NCBI RefSeq assembly: GCF_000003815.2
Contig: NC_049995.1
Span: 12,629,436 to 12,693,435 of the forward strand
Source of the DNA: Branchiostoma floridae
Lineage: Eukaryota; Chordata; Leptocardii; Amphioxiformes; Branchiostomatidae
Reading direction: 5' to 3'
Length of the DNA: 64,000 nucleotides
Position numbers and translations under genes: made by a program. Under the pieces are notes generated by a model that was not told the origin of the DNA, ran no database searches, and saw nothing but the letters and a program-made list of their open reading frames with translations. This document shows positions 9,201 through 18,302 of this stretch, piece by piece; the stretch's first letter is position 1; each line of letters opens with the position of its first letter.

Positions 9201-12077
9201 ACTCAGTGTCCAAACTGTTTGATAAAGATGACCGTGAGCTCTGCAATAGATCACATCCCAAGCTGTACGCCTAGAAGGTTAAAGCAGGAAACTGAAAACC
9301 CTGGGAACAGAGAAAGCGATTCATGTCACATGTCCGAATCGTGGCCCAGCTGCGAGCTTTCGGGAACAGAAAGTGTGACACCAAAGTAACACCAAAATAG
9401 ATAAAATAATTAATAGATAAAAATAAATAAAATTTGAAAAGATCCATAAAAATAAGAAAATGAAAAATGAAAATAAGAATTCAAAAAAAAAAATAAAAGA
9501 GAATACATTTCTGTTATCCACAAGTTCCCCCGGCTAGTAAATACCACATTTCAGGCAGTACAAATGAAGCATCCTGCATATTCAACAATCATTCGAAGCA
9601 AGAACAGACAGTGGCTATACAGTTACTGTACATCCTGCATATTCAACAATGAATGAAATCATTCAAAGCAAGAACAGACAGTGACTACAGTAATGAACAA
9701 AATGGCCTCCAGGCCTGAACTCTGAGTCGTTATACTCAACATGTGTACGAGCAACTCATCTACAGCTAGTACAAGTCGAAGGGCTCCTCTGTACAAGATT
9801 GTGGCAGTGGTCGAAGCTGTAGGCAATTGGGAAAAGGGACCTCCAGTCCAGACAGGCCTGGCAGTTAGGGCACATACTAGTCAGCTACAGGACAGGCAGT
9901 CAGGGCACATAGGCAGCTACAGGCAGGCAGTCAGGGCACATAGGCAGCTACAGGACAGGCAGTCAGGGCACATAGGCAGCTACAGGACAGGCAGTCAGGG
10001 CACATAGGCAGCTACAGGCAGGCAGTCAGGGCACATAGGCAGCTACAGGACAGGCAGTCAGGGCACATAGGCAGCTACAGGACAGGCAGTCAGGGCACAT
10101 AGGCAGCTACAGGCAGGCAGTCAGGGCACATAGGCAGCTACAGGACAGGCAGTCAGGGCACATACTAGGCAGCTACAGGACAGGCAGTCAGGGCACACAA
10201 GCAGCTTAGATAGATATTGGGAAAAGATAGTCAGACTTACAGCGCATCTGGTCAACAATGGTCTTCCTAGCAGAATAAAGAGACTCTGTTTTCACAACCA
10301 TTGATTTATTGTCACCTTTTTCAGGGTAATTTTGATGGTCACCGAAACTTTGGTGAGAGTAAACCAATGGTTGTGTAAAAAGAGTCTCTTTATTCAGTGA
10401 AGTACCAACCTGATGAAACTATTCACGGTCTTCGTAGCAGCAACCTATGCATTACTGCAGCTGAACTTCTAGTATTGATATTTTGTGATATGGACAATTG
10501 CTATGATCGTGATTTTTGAGTGGTAGATACTCTAATGTTATAGATGTGACAACACACAATTTTGGCCATATACTGTATCTGAAGAAGTCCAAAATTATGA
10601 TATACATCAAAGAAGAGCTTGCATGTTGTAGAGGGTGCTCTGAATATAGTTATATTGAATTTCCAACCACTGTATGATACTTAACTCGAAAGAACATCTG
10701 TGTTGGTAGAAGTCATTATTGAACTAATTTAACTAAATATCCAACACAAAAATTGGACTCACACAAATTTTCGACTGAACAGCTCCAGTCTTTGTCAAAG
10801 AATGAACAATCCACTGCTGTCGTGACGTCATGTTATGCATATAGAACACGTAACTCAGTAAGCAGTGGATCGTAGGTTGCAGGAAGTCTATGGAACCCAC
10901 CGTCTCTGTCACCATCTACATCAGAGCTTTACAACCATCCCTGAACAGAGACGGTGGGCGCCATAGACTTCTTGCAACCTATAATCCACTGCTTACTGAG
11001 TCACGTGTTCTATCTGCATAACATGACGTCACGACAGTAGTGGATTGTTCATTCCTTGACAAAGACTGGTCCTGTTCAGTCGAAAATGTGGGTGAGTCCA
11101 ATTTTTGTGTTGGATATTACAGTTTAACTAGACAGTTCAAGAAGACATGTAGTGTCTTTTAAAACTCAACATTGAATTCACATCATGGTGTTGGTGTTTC
11201 GATTCTTCCAACAGGGGGAACAGTGGACTGATGGGCGGCATGAACTCTCGAACGCCGACTCCACCCTCGGTCGGGCGAGGGCGACCCCCCTCCGGGCCGT
11301 CTTCTGCATCACGGAGAAACCGCGGCAGCGCAGGGTCGCAGCAGACTTATGCAGCCAACCACATGTCGGGGAACTCAAGGTGAGAGCTTTAACTAAAGTT
11401 TAAGAAGAAAATGACTGTATCAGCTTGTAACAGTTTGTATTTAGGTTACTGAATGGCATTTATACTGACAACACTGTCCTTGGTTTTGACTGGCATTTAC
11501 ATTGACAACACTGTCCTTGGTACTGAATGGCATTTACACTGACAGCACTGTCCACGGTACTGAATGGCATTTACATTGACAACACTGTCCTTGGTACTGA
11601 ATGGCATTTACACAGACAACACTGTCCTTGGTACTGAATGATAACTTAATACTTTAAACTTTGTTGGGGAGTAGTGCACCACAGCGTATACAATGATCTA
11701 CCTATCTCAGAGTCTTCAAACCTCAGTTGACATATTCAAATCATTCTTGCAGATATGATGATTATGATGACGTCTACCAGGAACAACCGGAATACTTTTG
11801 TTGGGGAGTAGGCACCACAGCATATACAATGACCTACCTGTTCAAACCTTTGACATATTCGAATCATTCTTACAGATACGACGACTATGATCATGAAGAC
11901 TATCAGTCCACTGGGGATCTACCGGAGAGATTGACACAGGCCATGCGGCTGGGAAGCACGGAAAACATCGCTGGAAAGACCGCGTCCAAATTCTGCCACG
12001 AGTGCGGGACCCGATATCCTATCCCTAACGCCAAGTTCTGCTGCGAGTGTGGCACGAGGCGAATCTGGTTGATGTAG
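240..12077 (+). CDS. ZC2HC1A: ZC2HC1A/B-like zinc finger protein, short isoform (5'-partial)
   Basis: Seven exons in one consistent phase: 240-378, 1238-1380, 1775-1937, 2390-2498, 3384-3572, 11215-11379 and 11876-12077 (stop TAG), giving 369 visible residues. The first exons, with the N-terminal finger of the family, lie upstream of the window. The visible start carries the family's SKWRQQHEEF segment, then a PPPPPP stretch, then a C2HC finger CPHCERRFNEAAAERHIPKC (C-x2-C-x11-H-x3-C). A Ser/Gly/Arg-rich linker follows, and the protein ends in the zinc ribbon KFCHECGTRYPIPNAKF plus CCECG, which closely matches the end of vertebrate ZC2HC1A. The last exon has two possible acceptors (11752 and 11875) in the same frame; using the first adds 41 residues. 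The molecular role of the family is poorly known, so none is assigned. Family assignment is strong; A versus B paralogue is not resolved. Confidence 0.88.
859..1200 (+). mobile_element. hAT-like MITE, CTGGGCTCGAAATA termini (copy 1 of 3)
   Basis: Terminal inverted repeats GGGCTCGAAATA / TATTTCGAGCCC enclose subterminal repeats of GTGCAGGTA and TACCTGCAC. The same element recurs at 25383-25724 and 52234-52554 in the opposite orientation. No transposase reading frame is present, so it is nonautonomous. It sits in the intron before exon 1238. Superfamily is inferred from the termini only. Confidence 0.75.
1540..1625. repeat. Near-perfect 38-bp-arm hairpin element
   Basis: GCCTGGATACCAGACCCCAG and its continuation form an almost perfect inverted repeat around a short AAACACAAT loop. 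The hairpin is flanked by a 9-nt direct repeat CAATTTGTT (1529-1537 and 1628-1636), as expected of a target-site duplication made by a small snap-back transposon. Confidence 0.75.
2047..2370. repeat. Foldback element (family also at 10258-10425)
   Basis: The left arm near 2090-2155 contains GTGACTGTCTGTCGCCTTCT and CAGGGCAATTCTGAC. The right arm near 2274-2352 contains the complement (GTCAGAATTGCCCTG, GGTGACAGACGGTCACCGAAA). AAGAGTCTCCTTATTC marks the outer edge of the right arm; the same word borders the second copy. The element ends only about 20 nt before the acceptor of exon 2390. Confidence 0.65.
2951..2992 (+). repeat. Duplicated 5' edge of the downstream exon (decoy acceptor)
   Basis: CACAGGTCTCAGTATAGC and the following bases, including the acceptor AG, repeat the first about 38 nt of exon 3384-3572 with one mismatch. 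The copy then diverges. The frame stays open into the neighbouring SINE, but no convincing donor is seen, so it is taken as a decayed exon-edge duplication rather than a used exon. Confidence 0.8.
3058..3275 (+). mobile_element. tRNA-derived SINE
   Basis: The 5' end carries RNA polymerase III-type promoter boxes: GTGGCGCAACGG (A box-like) and AAGTTCGATACTC (B box-like). An unrelated body and a T-rich end (CCTTTTTTTT) follow. It lies in the intron just before exon 3384. Confidence 0.6.
4202..9389 (+). CDS. Giant alternative 3' exon of the ZC2HC1-like gene: nine extra C2HC fingers
   Basis: A single open exon of 5188 nt. It has no ATG at its 5' edge; the frame opens at a pyrimidine-rich acceptor ending at 4201 (or 4204). 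Both acceptors are in phase with the donor of exon 3384-3572 (two bases AG carried), which yields a 1976-residue product with the five upstream exons. It holds nine C2HC fingers, all C-x2-C-x11-H-x3-C, near 5435-5503, 5795-5863, 6165-6233, 6505-6573, 6719-6790, 7539-7606, 7754-7823, 8513-8582 and 9199-9266. Most are preceded by a KQKRY-xx-EQPKVQCP type lead. Basic Lys/Ala-rich linkers separate them, and a TP/SP-rich repeat block precedes them. It ends with TAA at 9387-9389, has no visible in-phase donor before the stop, and is followed by AATAAA hexamers, so it reads best as an alternative terminal exon. A separate nested gene with its own promoter is the alternative. Confidence 0.72.
4860..5250 (+). 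repeat. Coding tandem repeats, TP/SP-rich
   Basis: First, three 60-nt units encode copies of the 20-residue block containing KEKAVLAITPPSTPM and AP(R/K)G. Next come about nine 27-nt units, each encoding nine residues of the type APRACPTPL with S/A and L/P variation. Every unit carries one Thr-Pro or Ser-Pro step and one Arg. The array lies inside the giant exon, before its first finger, and creates a long open frame on the opposite strand that is an artefact. Confidence 0.9.
9422..9431 (+). promoter_or_regulatory. Poly(A) signals of the long ZC2HC1 isoform
   Basis: Two overlapping AATAAA hexamers lie 33-42 nt after the stop of the giant exon, in A-rich sequence running to about 9500. They fit a 3' end of the long isoform. 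The A-richness lowers their weight, since such hexamers arise by chance in it. Confidence 0.5.
9569..9690 (+). repeat. Short duplication downstream of the giant exon
   Basis: ATCCTGCATATTCAACAAT followed by CATTC(G/A)AAGCAAGAACAGACAGTG occurs twice about 60-70 bp apart. No coding pattern. Confidence 0.6.
9851..10205 (+). repeat. 31/32-bp minisatellite with higher-order order
   Basis: About ten units of CAGG(A)CAGGCAGTCAGGGCACATAGGCAGCTA. Units with the extra A (32 bp, L) and without it (31 bp, S) follow the order L S L L S L L S L L, a three-unit higher-order period of 95 bp. The edge units are degenerate (CATACTAGG variants). Open frames through it are artefacts. Confidence 0.9.
10258..10425. 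repeat. Foldback element, second copy of the 2047-2370 family
   Basis: It begins with AGCAGAATAAAGAGACTCTG and ends with AAGAGTCTCTTTATTC, and contains CAGGGTAATTTTGATGGTCACCGAAA, which parallels the first copy. It lies between the giant exon and exon 11215. Confidence 0.6.
10736..11122. mobile_element. Long foldback (about 175-bp arms), hAT-like target site
   Basis: The left arm (10736-10911) and right arm (about 10943-11122) are inverted copies with few mismatches: ATATCCAACACAAAAATTGG and its complement at the ends, and ACAGAGACGGTGGG at the centre. The loop is about 30 bp. Both sides are flanked by TTTAACTA (10728-10735 and 11123-11130), an 8-bp target-site duplication. It lies about 90 bp before exon 11215 and could make a strong RNA hairpin in the pre-mRNA. 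Confidence 0.8.
11440..11640 (+). repeat. About 37-bp minisatellite, five units
   Basis: Units of the form ACTGAATGGCATTTACACTG followed by ACAACACTGTCCTTGGT repeat about five times in the last intron region of the ZC2HC1 gene. The first unit has TTTTGACTGG variation. Confidence 0.85.
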
Positions 12078-12098
12078 GCGGACAAAGCTTTATAATGA

Positions 12099-12104
12099 AA
12101 TAAA
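12099..12104 (+). promoter_or_regulatory. Poly(A) signal of the short ZC2HC1 isoform
   Basis: AATAAA 22 nt after the TAG stop at 12075-12077. The close spacing implies a very short 3' UTR if it is used. The next 800 bp show no coding pattern. Confidence 0.5.
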
Positions 12105-12907
12105 AGTAATCTACTGTATCAAATCGGATATATCTCTAATGATAGAGAATGATAACAGGATGTATTTTAGACCAGACCTATAACTTTCAGATCAATGCTT
12201 CCATGTTCAAGATATGGCGGCGCTTGGTTTTATTGGACACTTGGTCAATGTAAATGTACAAAAAAAATGTACTACAAAATTTAGACTATCTTTACGAAAT
12301 CTCAGCGGGATAGTCTAATTTTGTATAAAAATACATGCATGCCATATATGCATTCCAATGCCTAAACCAAAGTAAGAATTGTCTACAAGTGTAATACATT
12401 ACACCAAGGTTAATACTAATAGCTTCCTTGATAACACCCTGTACTGTAGTACTCTATGCATTTAAACCAGCTTACAGTGCAATTCTTATACTTTAACATT
12501 CCAGATATTCTGCACACTAATGCACCTATATATTTGTAGCATATTGTCTAGTTTGCTAGTAAATAATGTCTGTAAATATGTTTATCGCATATTTTGCTGA
12601 AGGCCCACAAGCCTGGGTCATATTTCATCATGTCTATAGTGTACAGTTTCCTGCATTCAGAAATATTTGTGTGCAAATTTGTTTCGTCCACAGCTTTGTA
12701 TATGTTGCAAGAATGTGTCTTTTCTCAAGCTCAATGTCACAAAGCATGTTACTCAGGCAAGTGCAGAGATTATAATGTTTTAAAGAGATGAAACTATTTT
12801 GTTGTTTTTGTGTTGCGCAGTTAGATTAAGAGATTTTATATGCTGCACTCAAAAGGTAACAACTAAAAACTGCCATAGTGACCCCCATTTAAGTGTAATC
12901 AACATTA

Positions 12908-13236
12908 GACCATTGGACCGATTAGAAAATTAACAGATTATTTTATCAGGCATTCACACGTTTTGGCGCTTGCAGGTGGAAGAAAATAACGAGTGAAGTA
13001 GAGTAGAGTTTATAGTAATTTCTACCAAGTTTTATAGCCAATCGTACAGGTGCAGTCAGGATTTTAAAACGCCAGTGTGAGTCAAATACTCCACCAAACA
13101 GATTTCGTTTTTGTGAAATGGACCATTGGTATGAGTCATACTGCATCAGGTCCAGGTTCAGGTCCGGACCTGGACCTGATCCTTTGGACCTGAACCGGAC
13201 CTGGACCTGAATTTTCTGTACAGGTACCCACCCCTA
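12908..13236 (-). mobile_element. hAT-like MITE with TAGGGGTGGGTACC terminus (copy 1)
   Basis: It ends with CAGGTACCCACCCCTA and contains stacked AGGTCCAGGTC / GGACCTGGACCTGA words. The body matches the copies at 27390-27800 and 30732-31192 in reverse orientation (the GAGTAGAGTTTATAGTAATT segment). The left edge is approximate. Confidence 0.65.
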
Positions 13237-13311
13237 AGCCAGGCGCCTCGGACCAATCAGAAGGCCCCGTTCCACGTTGGTTATGACATCGCAATACATA
13301 GATTCCGGCCA

Positions 13312-13457
13312 GTCCGGTGTGTATCGCTCTTCTGATTGGTCAGAATTAACCAGCATCAGTCTCGATTTGCATCGACACTGGTGCCGATGTTGATGCAAAT
13401 CGAAACCGATGTCGGTGTCGATTCATTCTGACCAATCAGAAGGAGCAATACACACAA
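13312..13457. repeat. Foldback with CTGATTGGTCAGAAT arms
   Basis: GTGTATCGCTCTTCTGATTG and TGGTCAGAATT on the left pair with CATTCTGACCAATCAGAAG and GAGCAATACACAC on the right. A second internal inverted repeat (GATTTGCATCGACACTGG / GATGCAAATCGA) lies between them. Confidence 0.65.
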
Positions 13458-13689
13458 GAAAGTAAGGGATATGCAGGCATTGGCCAATCAAAAGGAGCGA
13501 AGCATATGCAAGAGCAGAGGGAATAAGTACAGACTGCAAGGGGGAATGGCTCCTTCTGTTAACATTGATAACGAGTGTTGTTGTTCTAAAAAGCCAAAGA
13601 CTGCAATGTTTTGAATATTTTCTGCGGAAATTTTGATTCCAAAATGCAATCTGTAATCTTACGAATGTATGCACCAAAGAACAAATCTT

Positions 13690-15905
13690 CATCTTGTATT
13701 TTCCATTTGTTTAATTTCTCACCACATGGTAAAATTTGATGAAGTAGTTTGTAATTAAGTTGTGCTATTGTGTTTCTTTACATGAAGTTGTGCCTAGCAT
13801 TTTCCAAATCTTCTTCCAATTAAGAGAGCCTATATCAAAATGTGTCTGCCATTTCTGTTGGCAGTTTGGAACTTAAAATATTTGTAACATAGGGTTTTGG
13901 TATATCACAGAAGTTTTTGGAAAAACTAGGGTTGGTGTTTCTGACGTTTCTGTTTCGATAAAACAATTTTTACGTATGGCCCTTTTTACAATGAGCAATT
14001 CACATATCCAGTTATGTTTCTTGTTAAGTTTTCGGAACACCTCTGTGTCACTTATTAAAGTACCATTTTGTAAGATATCCTGTATATAAACAAAACCAGA
14101 CTTGATCCAATGTAAGTACAAGAGTGTTTTCCCCCCCTGATACAATGTGCTTGTTCCCCCAGATAATCTTTTTTGTGTCACATTTGCTTTTAGCTTTGTA
14201 CCATGCATAAATAACTTGCTTATAAAAGAGGGGTACATTATACAAATATTCGTCTTCAATGCAACTCATTTGAAACACCAAATTAGTCTATATCTAAGGA
14301 AGATAAGAAGTGTAAAGGGATATGTCTCCAAGAACCCTTACCATTAAGCAAACGTTTAACCCAAGAAGCCAAGAGAGCATCTTAAACACAATATATGTCC
14401 AGCATTCTTAATCCTCCTTGTTCATAGTTTCCAATAAGAGTCTTTTTTTCCATTCCAAATAAAATCAAATAGGAGCTGATTATTCTCTTTCAATGAAGAC
14501 ATAGGAATAGGCAGTATATCCATTATACATGTTAATTTTGTAACAGCAAGAGATTTGATAACAGTGATCTTTCCGTACAAAGTTAGATTTCTTTGACGCC
14601 AAGTATTAAGAATTACCCTTAATTGGTTTACTCTATACTCCCAATTTAATTTGTGAAGACTTTTTCGACAGTGCCCAAAGTACACCCCTAAAGATTTGAT
14701 TGGTGATTGTGGACACTCAATCCCTGCTATTTGTTTTTTCCTTCTTCCAAGGACCTACAAGCAATGCCTTTGTTTTGGTTCTATTTACTTTGAGACCAGA
14801 AACATCAGACAATTTATCAATACATCCTAATGCTTCACTCAATGACTCTTCGGCTGATTAAAAGAGAGTTGTGTCATCAGCCACCTGACACAATTTGACC
14901 TCGTGACTTTCAACTTCGATTCCTTTCACTTTGTCAGTTGATTGTTTAACATAAAACATAACTTCAGCAACAAATAGAAAGAGAAGGGCACTAAGTGGGC
15001 ACCCTTGCCTAATACGAGGGGCGTTCAAGAAGTAATCCACCTGACCCACTTCCAGTTGTCTGATCTAGATGAATTTTTGCATATGTAATGATTCATATCT
15101 CTATGGGTTATGTTGCAAAAAACAGCTCTGAACTAATTTTGGTTTTTGATTTAAAGGTGTTTGAACTGAGTCAGGTGTGAAATGGACCAGGTGTGAAATG
15201 GAGCCAGTTGAGTGTCGCGCAGTGATCCGGTTTTTGTATTTGAAAGGACGCATACCAAATGAGACTTTTGATGAAATAAAAGAAACTTATGGTGATGATT
15301 CCCCATCATATGACCTTGTAAAACGCTGGCATTGTGAATTCAAACATGGCCGGAAGTCTGTGGAAACAGCTCCCAGACCTGGTCGTCCCTCTTCTGCCAT
15401 TGATGAGGCATCTGTTGCAGGACCAACCTGGGGCGTCCTACAAAAACGGTGTACAGAGCTACATCAAACGATGGTAGAAATGCATAACTCTGGGTGATTC
15501 CTATGAAGAGAAAGACTAATAACTGCACCAAGTTCCATTAATCTCCTCCTTTGGGAAATGGGTCAGGTGGATTACTTCTTGAACGCCCCTCGTACCTCAA
15601 TTGATTTGAAAACAGGCTGTTTTCCAACCATTATTCAACACAGATGCAGCACAATCAGTGTAAATTGTTTTAACCTATTTAAGAAATGTGGGCCCAAAAT
15701 TAAACTTCTCCAAGACTTTGAACATAAAATTATGTTCGATACAATCAAAGGCTTTTTCACAGTTCAAAAAAAGAACAATTCCAGGTATATCTTTATCACC
15801 ACAGGTATATCTTTATCACAACAGTATTCTATGTTTACTGCATTGTTTACTGTAGAAATTGAGTGTCTGTTAAGCCTAAATTGTCTGCTGCAATCCACGC
15901 ACTTG
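13690..15905 (-). mobile_element. Decayed non-LTR retrotransposon (L1/Tx1-like), split by a mariner insertion
   Basis: Read on the minus strand, the segment from about 15905 down carries reverse-transcriptase sequence (a KAFD-type EKAFDCI word). It is interrupted by a DNA transposon at 15015-15592 and resumes with RQGCPLSALLF and VADD, the degenerate form of the FADD/YADD catalytic box. Further along come WRQRNLTLYGKITVIKSL and LLFDFIWNGKK, typical of the region after the RT domain, and a YLHWIKSGFVYIQDIL-like segment near the C-terminus. Many stops and frameshifts are present, so it is dead. The clade is judged from these words only. Confidence 0.8.
15015..15592 (+). mobile_element. Internally deleted mariner element nested in the LINE
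   Basis: Terminal inverted repeats CGAGGGGCGTTCAAGAAGTA and complement bound a 578-bp element flanked by TA on both sides (15013-15014, 15593-15594). It encodes (15177-15497) a 106-residue frame that starts like a mariner transposase: helix-turn-helix sequence with RAVIRFLYLKGRIPNETFDE, then YDLVKRWHCEFKHGRKS and a GRP motif. After that it jumps to a short remnant. The DDE/D catalytic core is absent, so it cannot move itself. Confidence 0.88.
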
Positions 15906-17382
15906 ATATAGACTTAAAAATCATATCTTCAAATCACTGTGTGTACCGAGGGTGATCGTAATTCAAAGTGAAAAAATGAGTTAAAATGTATATCACCGTG
16001 AAGCTTCGCCCTCGCGTGACTTTGATTGGTACTACAGGGTAGCCGCCGGGCAATCCCTGGTCTTTTGAAATGTACATCAAAAAGCTCAGAAAGACAGTGC
16101 TGACGTTACTGGTATACAAACTTACCCTCATGTGAAAGCCCATCATCTCAGCTGTGATAAAAACAAACTGTCATTGGAAATCTTACGGCATGATTTCCAG
16201 AACAAATACCCCCAAAACCCTCCCACCCCATCAAACGCATAACCGCCAAGTGAAAAGGCCCTTGCACAGCCAGGAAATAGTCCTAACATGTCTCCTAACA
16301 ACAACAAAATCTCGGCTTTTCGGTCCTAAACAGAACGTAGAAACCCTCCCATGTCACATCCACCTCAAAAACTGCCAGAATTATTTCCACCTATTTTTCC
16401 AAGAACAAAATTATTGACGTTTTATACCTGGAACCATCAATTTGCATGGCGAATGGTTGGCAGATCCCATACAGTATCAATCTGCTGTGACTTGACGCCG
16501 ATATGCATAGTCGCAAACACGTCACAGAGATATTTTGCACTAAGAACAATTACTCATTTTCTTTTTAATTCATTGTAAAGCAATGTTTTACTGAGGTTTT
16601 AATAGAATGCCATACCGATTACACCACACGTCCCGGAAGTCTGACTGAGACAGCTATCTGACCAACACAAGTTTCTTTTGAATTTTATATGAAATTAGAC
16701 GGCAAAAGAAAAGGGATTGAAGTTTGGCTTTACACAAAGAAGTTAGCGTCACCTATCAGGAATTATACGGTCATGACAATGCTGACTTGCCTTGCTCTGG
16801 TAGTGTGAAAAATGACTAGCAGTTACATGCACAGTTCTACAAAGCCCCTGTTTCTAGACTACTAGTACCTAATAAATTTAGATACCACATTGTTAGCGAT
16901 ATCTTTAGACACATATCAAAGCTAGTTCAGTTATAGGGAAGGCATTGCAAACATGTATTGTAGATGCAATAAGACACTGGCAGAGCTGAGTTGGAAGTTG
17001 AAATCTGAGCACAAGTTTGGTTTTCCAAAACTTGAAAGTTGCAGTTCTGAGTAGTGCCTTGATTGACTACACTATGTAGCATTTTGTACATGTGACTTTG
17101 CCATTCTGCAGGGTTTGATAATGTTTAATTGAAAACCAGTAGAGAAAATTATTTGAATCTGTCCCTTCATTTGTTTCCAGCCTGTAGATAGTCTGGGAGT
17201 TTTTTCTTGGGAGGGGGGGGGGGCAATTCCCCCCTCCAGCTGCTGGGAAAGTCACTTATTGCCGAACCCACCGCACATGCTGTCATAGAGAATAAATTAT
17301 GAGATTGATATACATGTCAGTTCAGTATCTAAACATGGTCAGATGCGACGTAAACGTTATTATAAATGATGCTAGATGTGTA
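15906..17382. other. No recognised gene; unique or decayed sequence
   Basis: I see no exon-like frame with splice context and no clear repeat here. A G11 run lies near 17211-17222. Short open frames (for example near 16154-16417) lack any family pattern. Confidence 0.5.
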
Positions 17383-17885
17383 GGGGCCGTGTAGCGCAGT
17401 GGCAGTTTCTTCGGCCCGTGACCGAGAGGTTGCGGGTTCGAATCCGCCTGCTGTGTTACCGATCTTGTGCCCTTGGGAAAGGCACATCACACGACTTTCC
17501 TCACTTCACTCAGGTGAAAATGAGTACCTAGCTTCGGCTCGGGCCGTCCTTCGGATAGGACGTTAAATGGAAGTCCCGTGTTTGGGGAGAGCAACACCCC
17601 AAGCACGTTAAAGAACCCGCCACATGTGCGAACATCCACCCGAGCGGATCAAACCATTCCGGCCAAAATAGGGGTAGGGAATCTTCCGAGCAGCCCTCGT
17701 AACCCCTGCTTCGCCTATTGGGTCAGTTAGTCCTCACTCATAGTGAGCAATTGGGCTGGTCTCAATCATGATGTTTCTGACCTAGGGTGAAGAGTTGCTG
17801 TTACAGTTCCAATCATGTAACCCGTAACATTGAGTGGCCTTCAGGCCTTGTTACGTGGTGACCATTGAGTAAGAAAAAAATATAT
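17383..17885 (+). mobile_element. tRNA-derived SINE, about 500 bp
   Basis: It opens with a tRNA-like head: GTGTAGCGCAGTGGC (A box) and GGTTCGAATCC (B box). The body holds CCCTTGGGAAAGGCAC, ACGACTTTCCTCACTTCACT and GGATAGGACGTTAAATGG, all shared with the copy at 40871-41253. The tail region CCATTCCGGCCAAAATAG reappears inverted at 37235-37320. It ends in an A-rich stretch. Confidence 0.8.
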
Positions 17886-18008
17886 ACCGGCTAAATAGAA
17901 CACGAAAATGTGTCTTTTTTTAAGCAAACATGCACGTAAGTATATACTTATAATTATATCTAACAATAATAGACACACTCTAAACATTTATGTAAGTTCT
18001 ACACTCGC

Positions 18009-18014
18009 TTTATT
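18009..18014 (-). promoter_or_regulatory. Candidate poly(A) signal of the zinc finger gene
   Basis: AATAAA on the minus strand, about 290 nt after the TGA at 18303. The stretch in between is AT-rich and noncoding. Confidence 0.4.
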
Positions 18015-18302
18015 TAATATTATTTACAAATAACACCTTAGGGTACCCAAGCACGTATCTTTGTCAGTACTTTGTGATCATAGTAAATGGTATTATTCTT
18101 TATCAAACACATACAAATGTATAAACATAAGTTTGTTATTACTTCAACTTTTTGTTGTTAGTGTTTCAGTAATCTTATGCCTACAATGTCGAAAGCTACA
18201 AAGTCTTAAGCTGTTCTCTTGTATTTCTCTGTTAGCTATTACTAGCTGTTCATGAACCATCTTTGTATAGAAAAATAGTCGCATTTGTACAGTGCATTGC
18301 GG

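Noticed and set aside
9741..10007. 88-codon frame in the minisatellite
   Set aside because: It is produced by the 31/32-bp repeats and has no splice or codon context.
9851..10205. CRISPR-like array
   Set aside because: The units are contiguous with no unique spacers, and the window is eukaryotic.
17383..17460. tRNA gene
   Set aside because: A and B boxes are present but the cloverleaf is degenerate and it continues into a 500-bp SINE body. The heads at 3058 and 40871 are rejected for the same reason.
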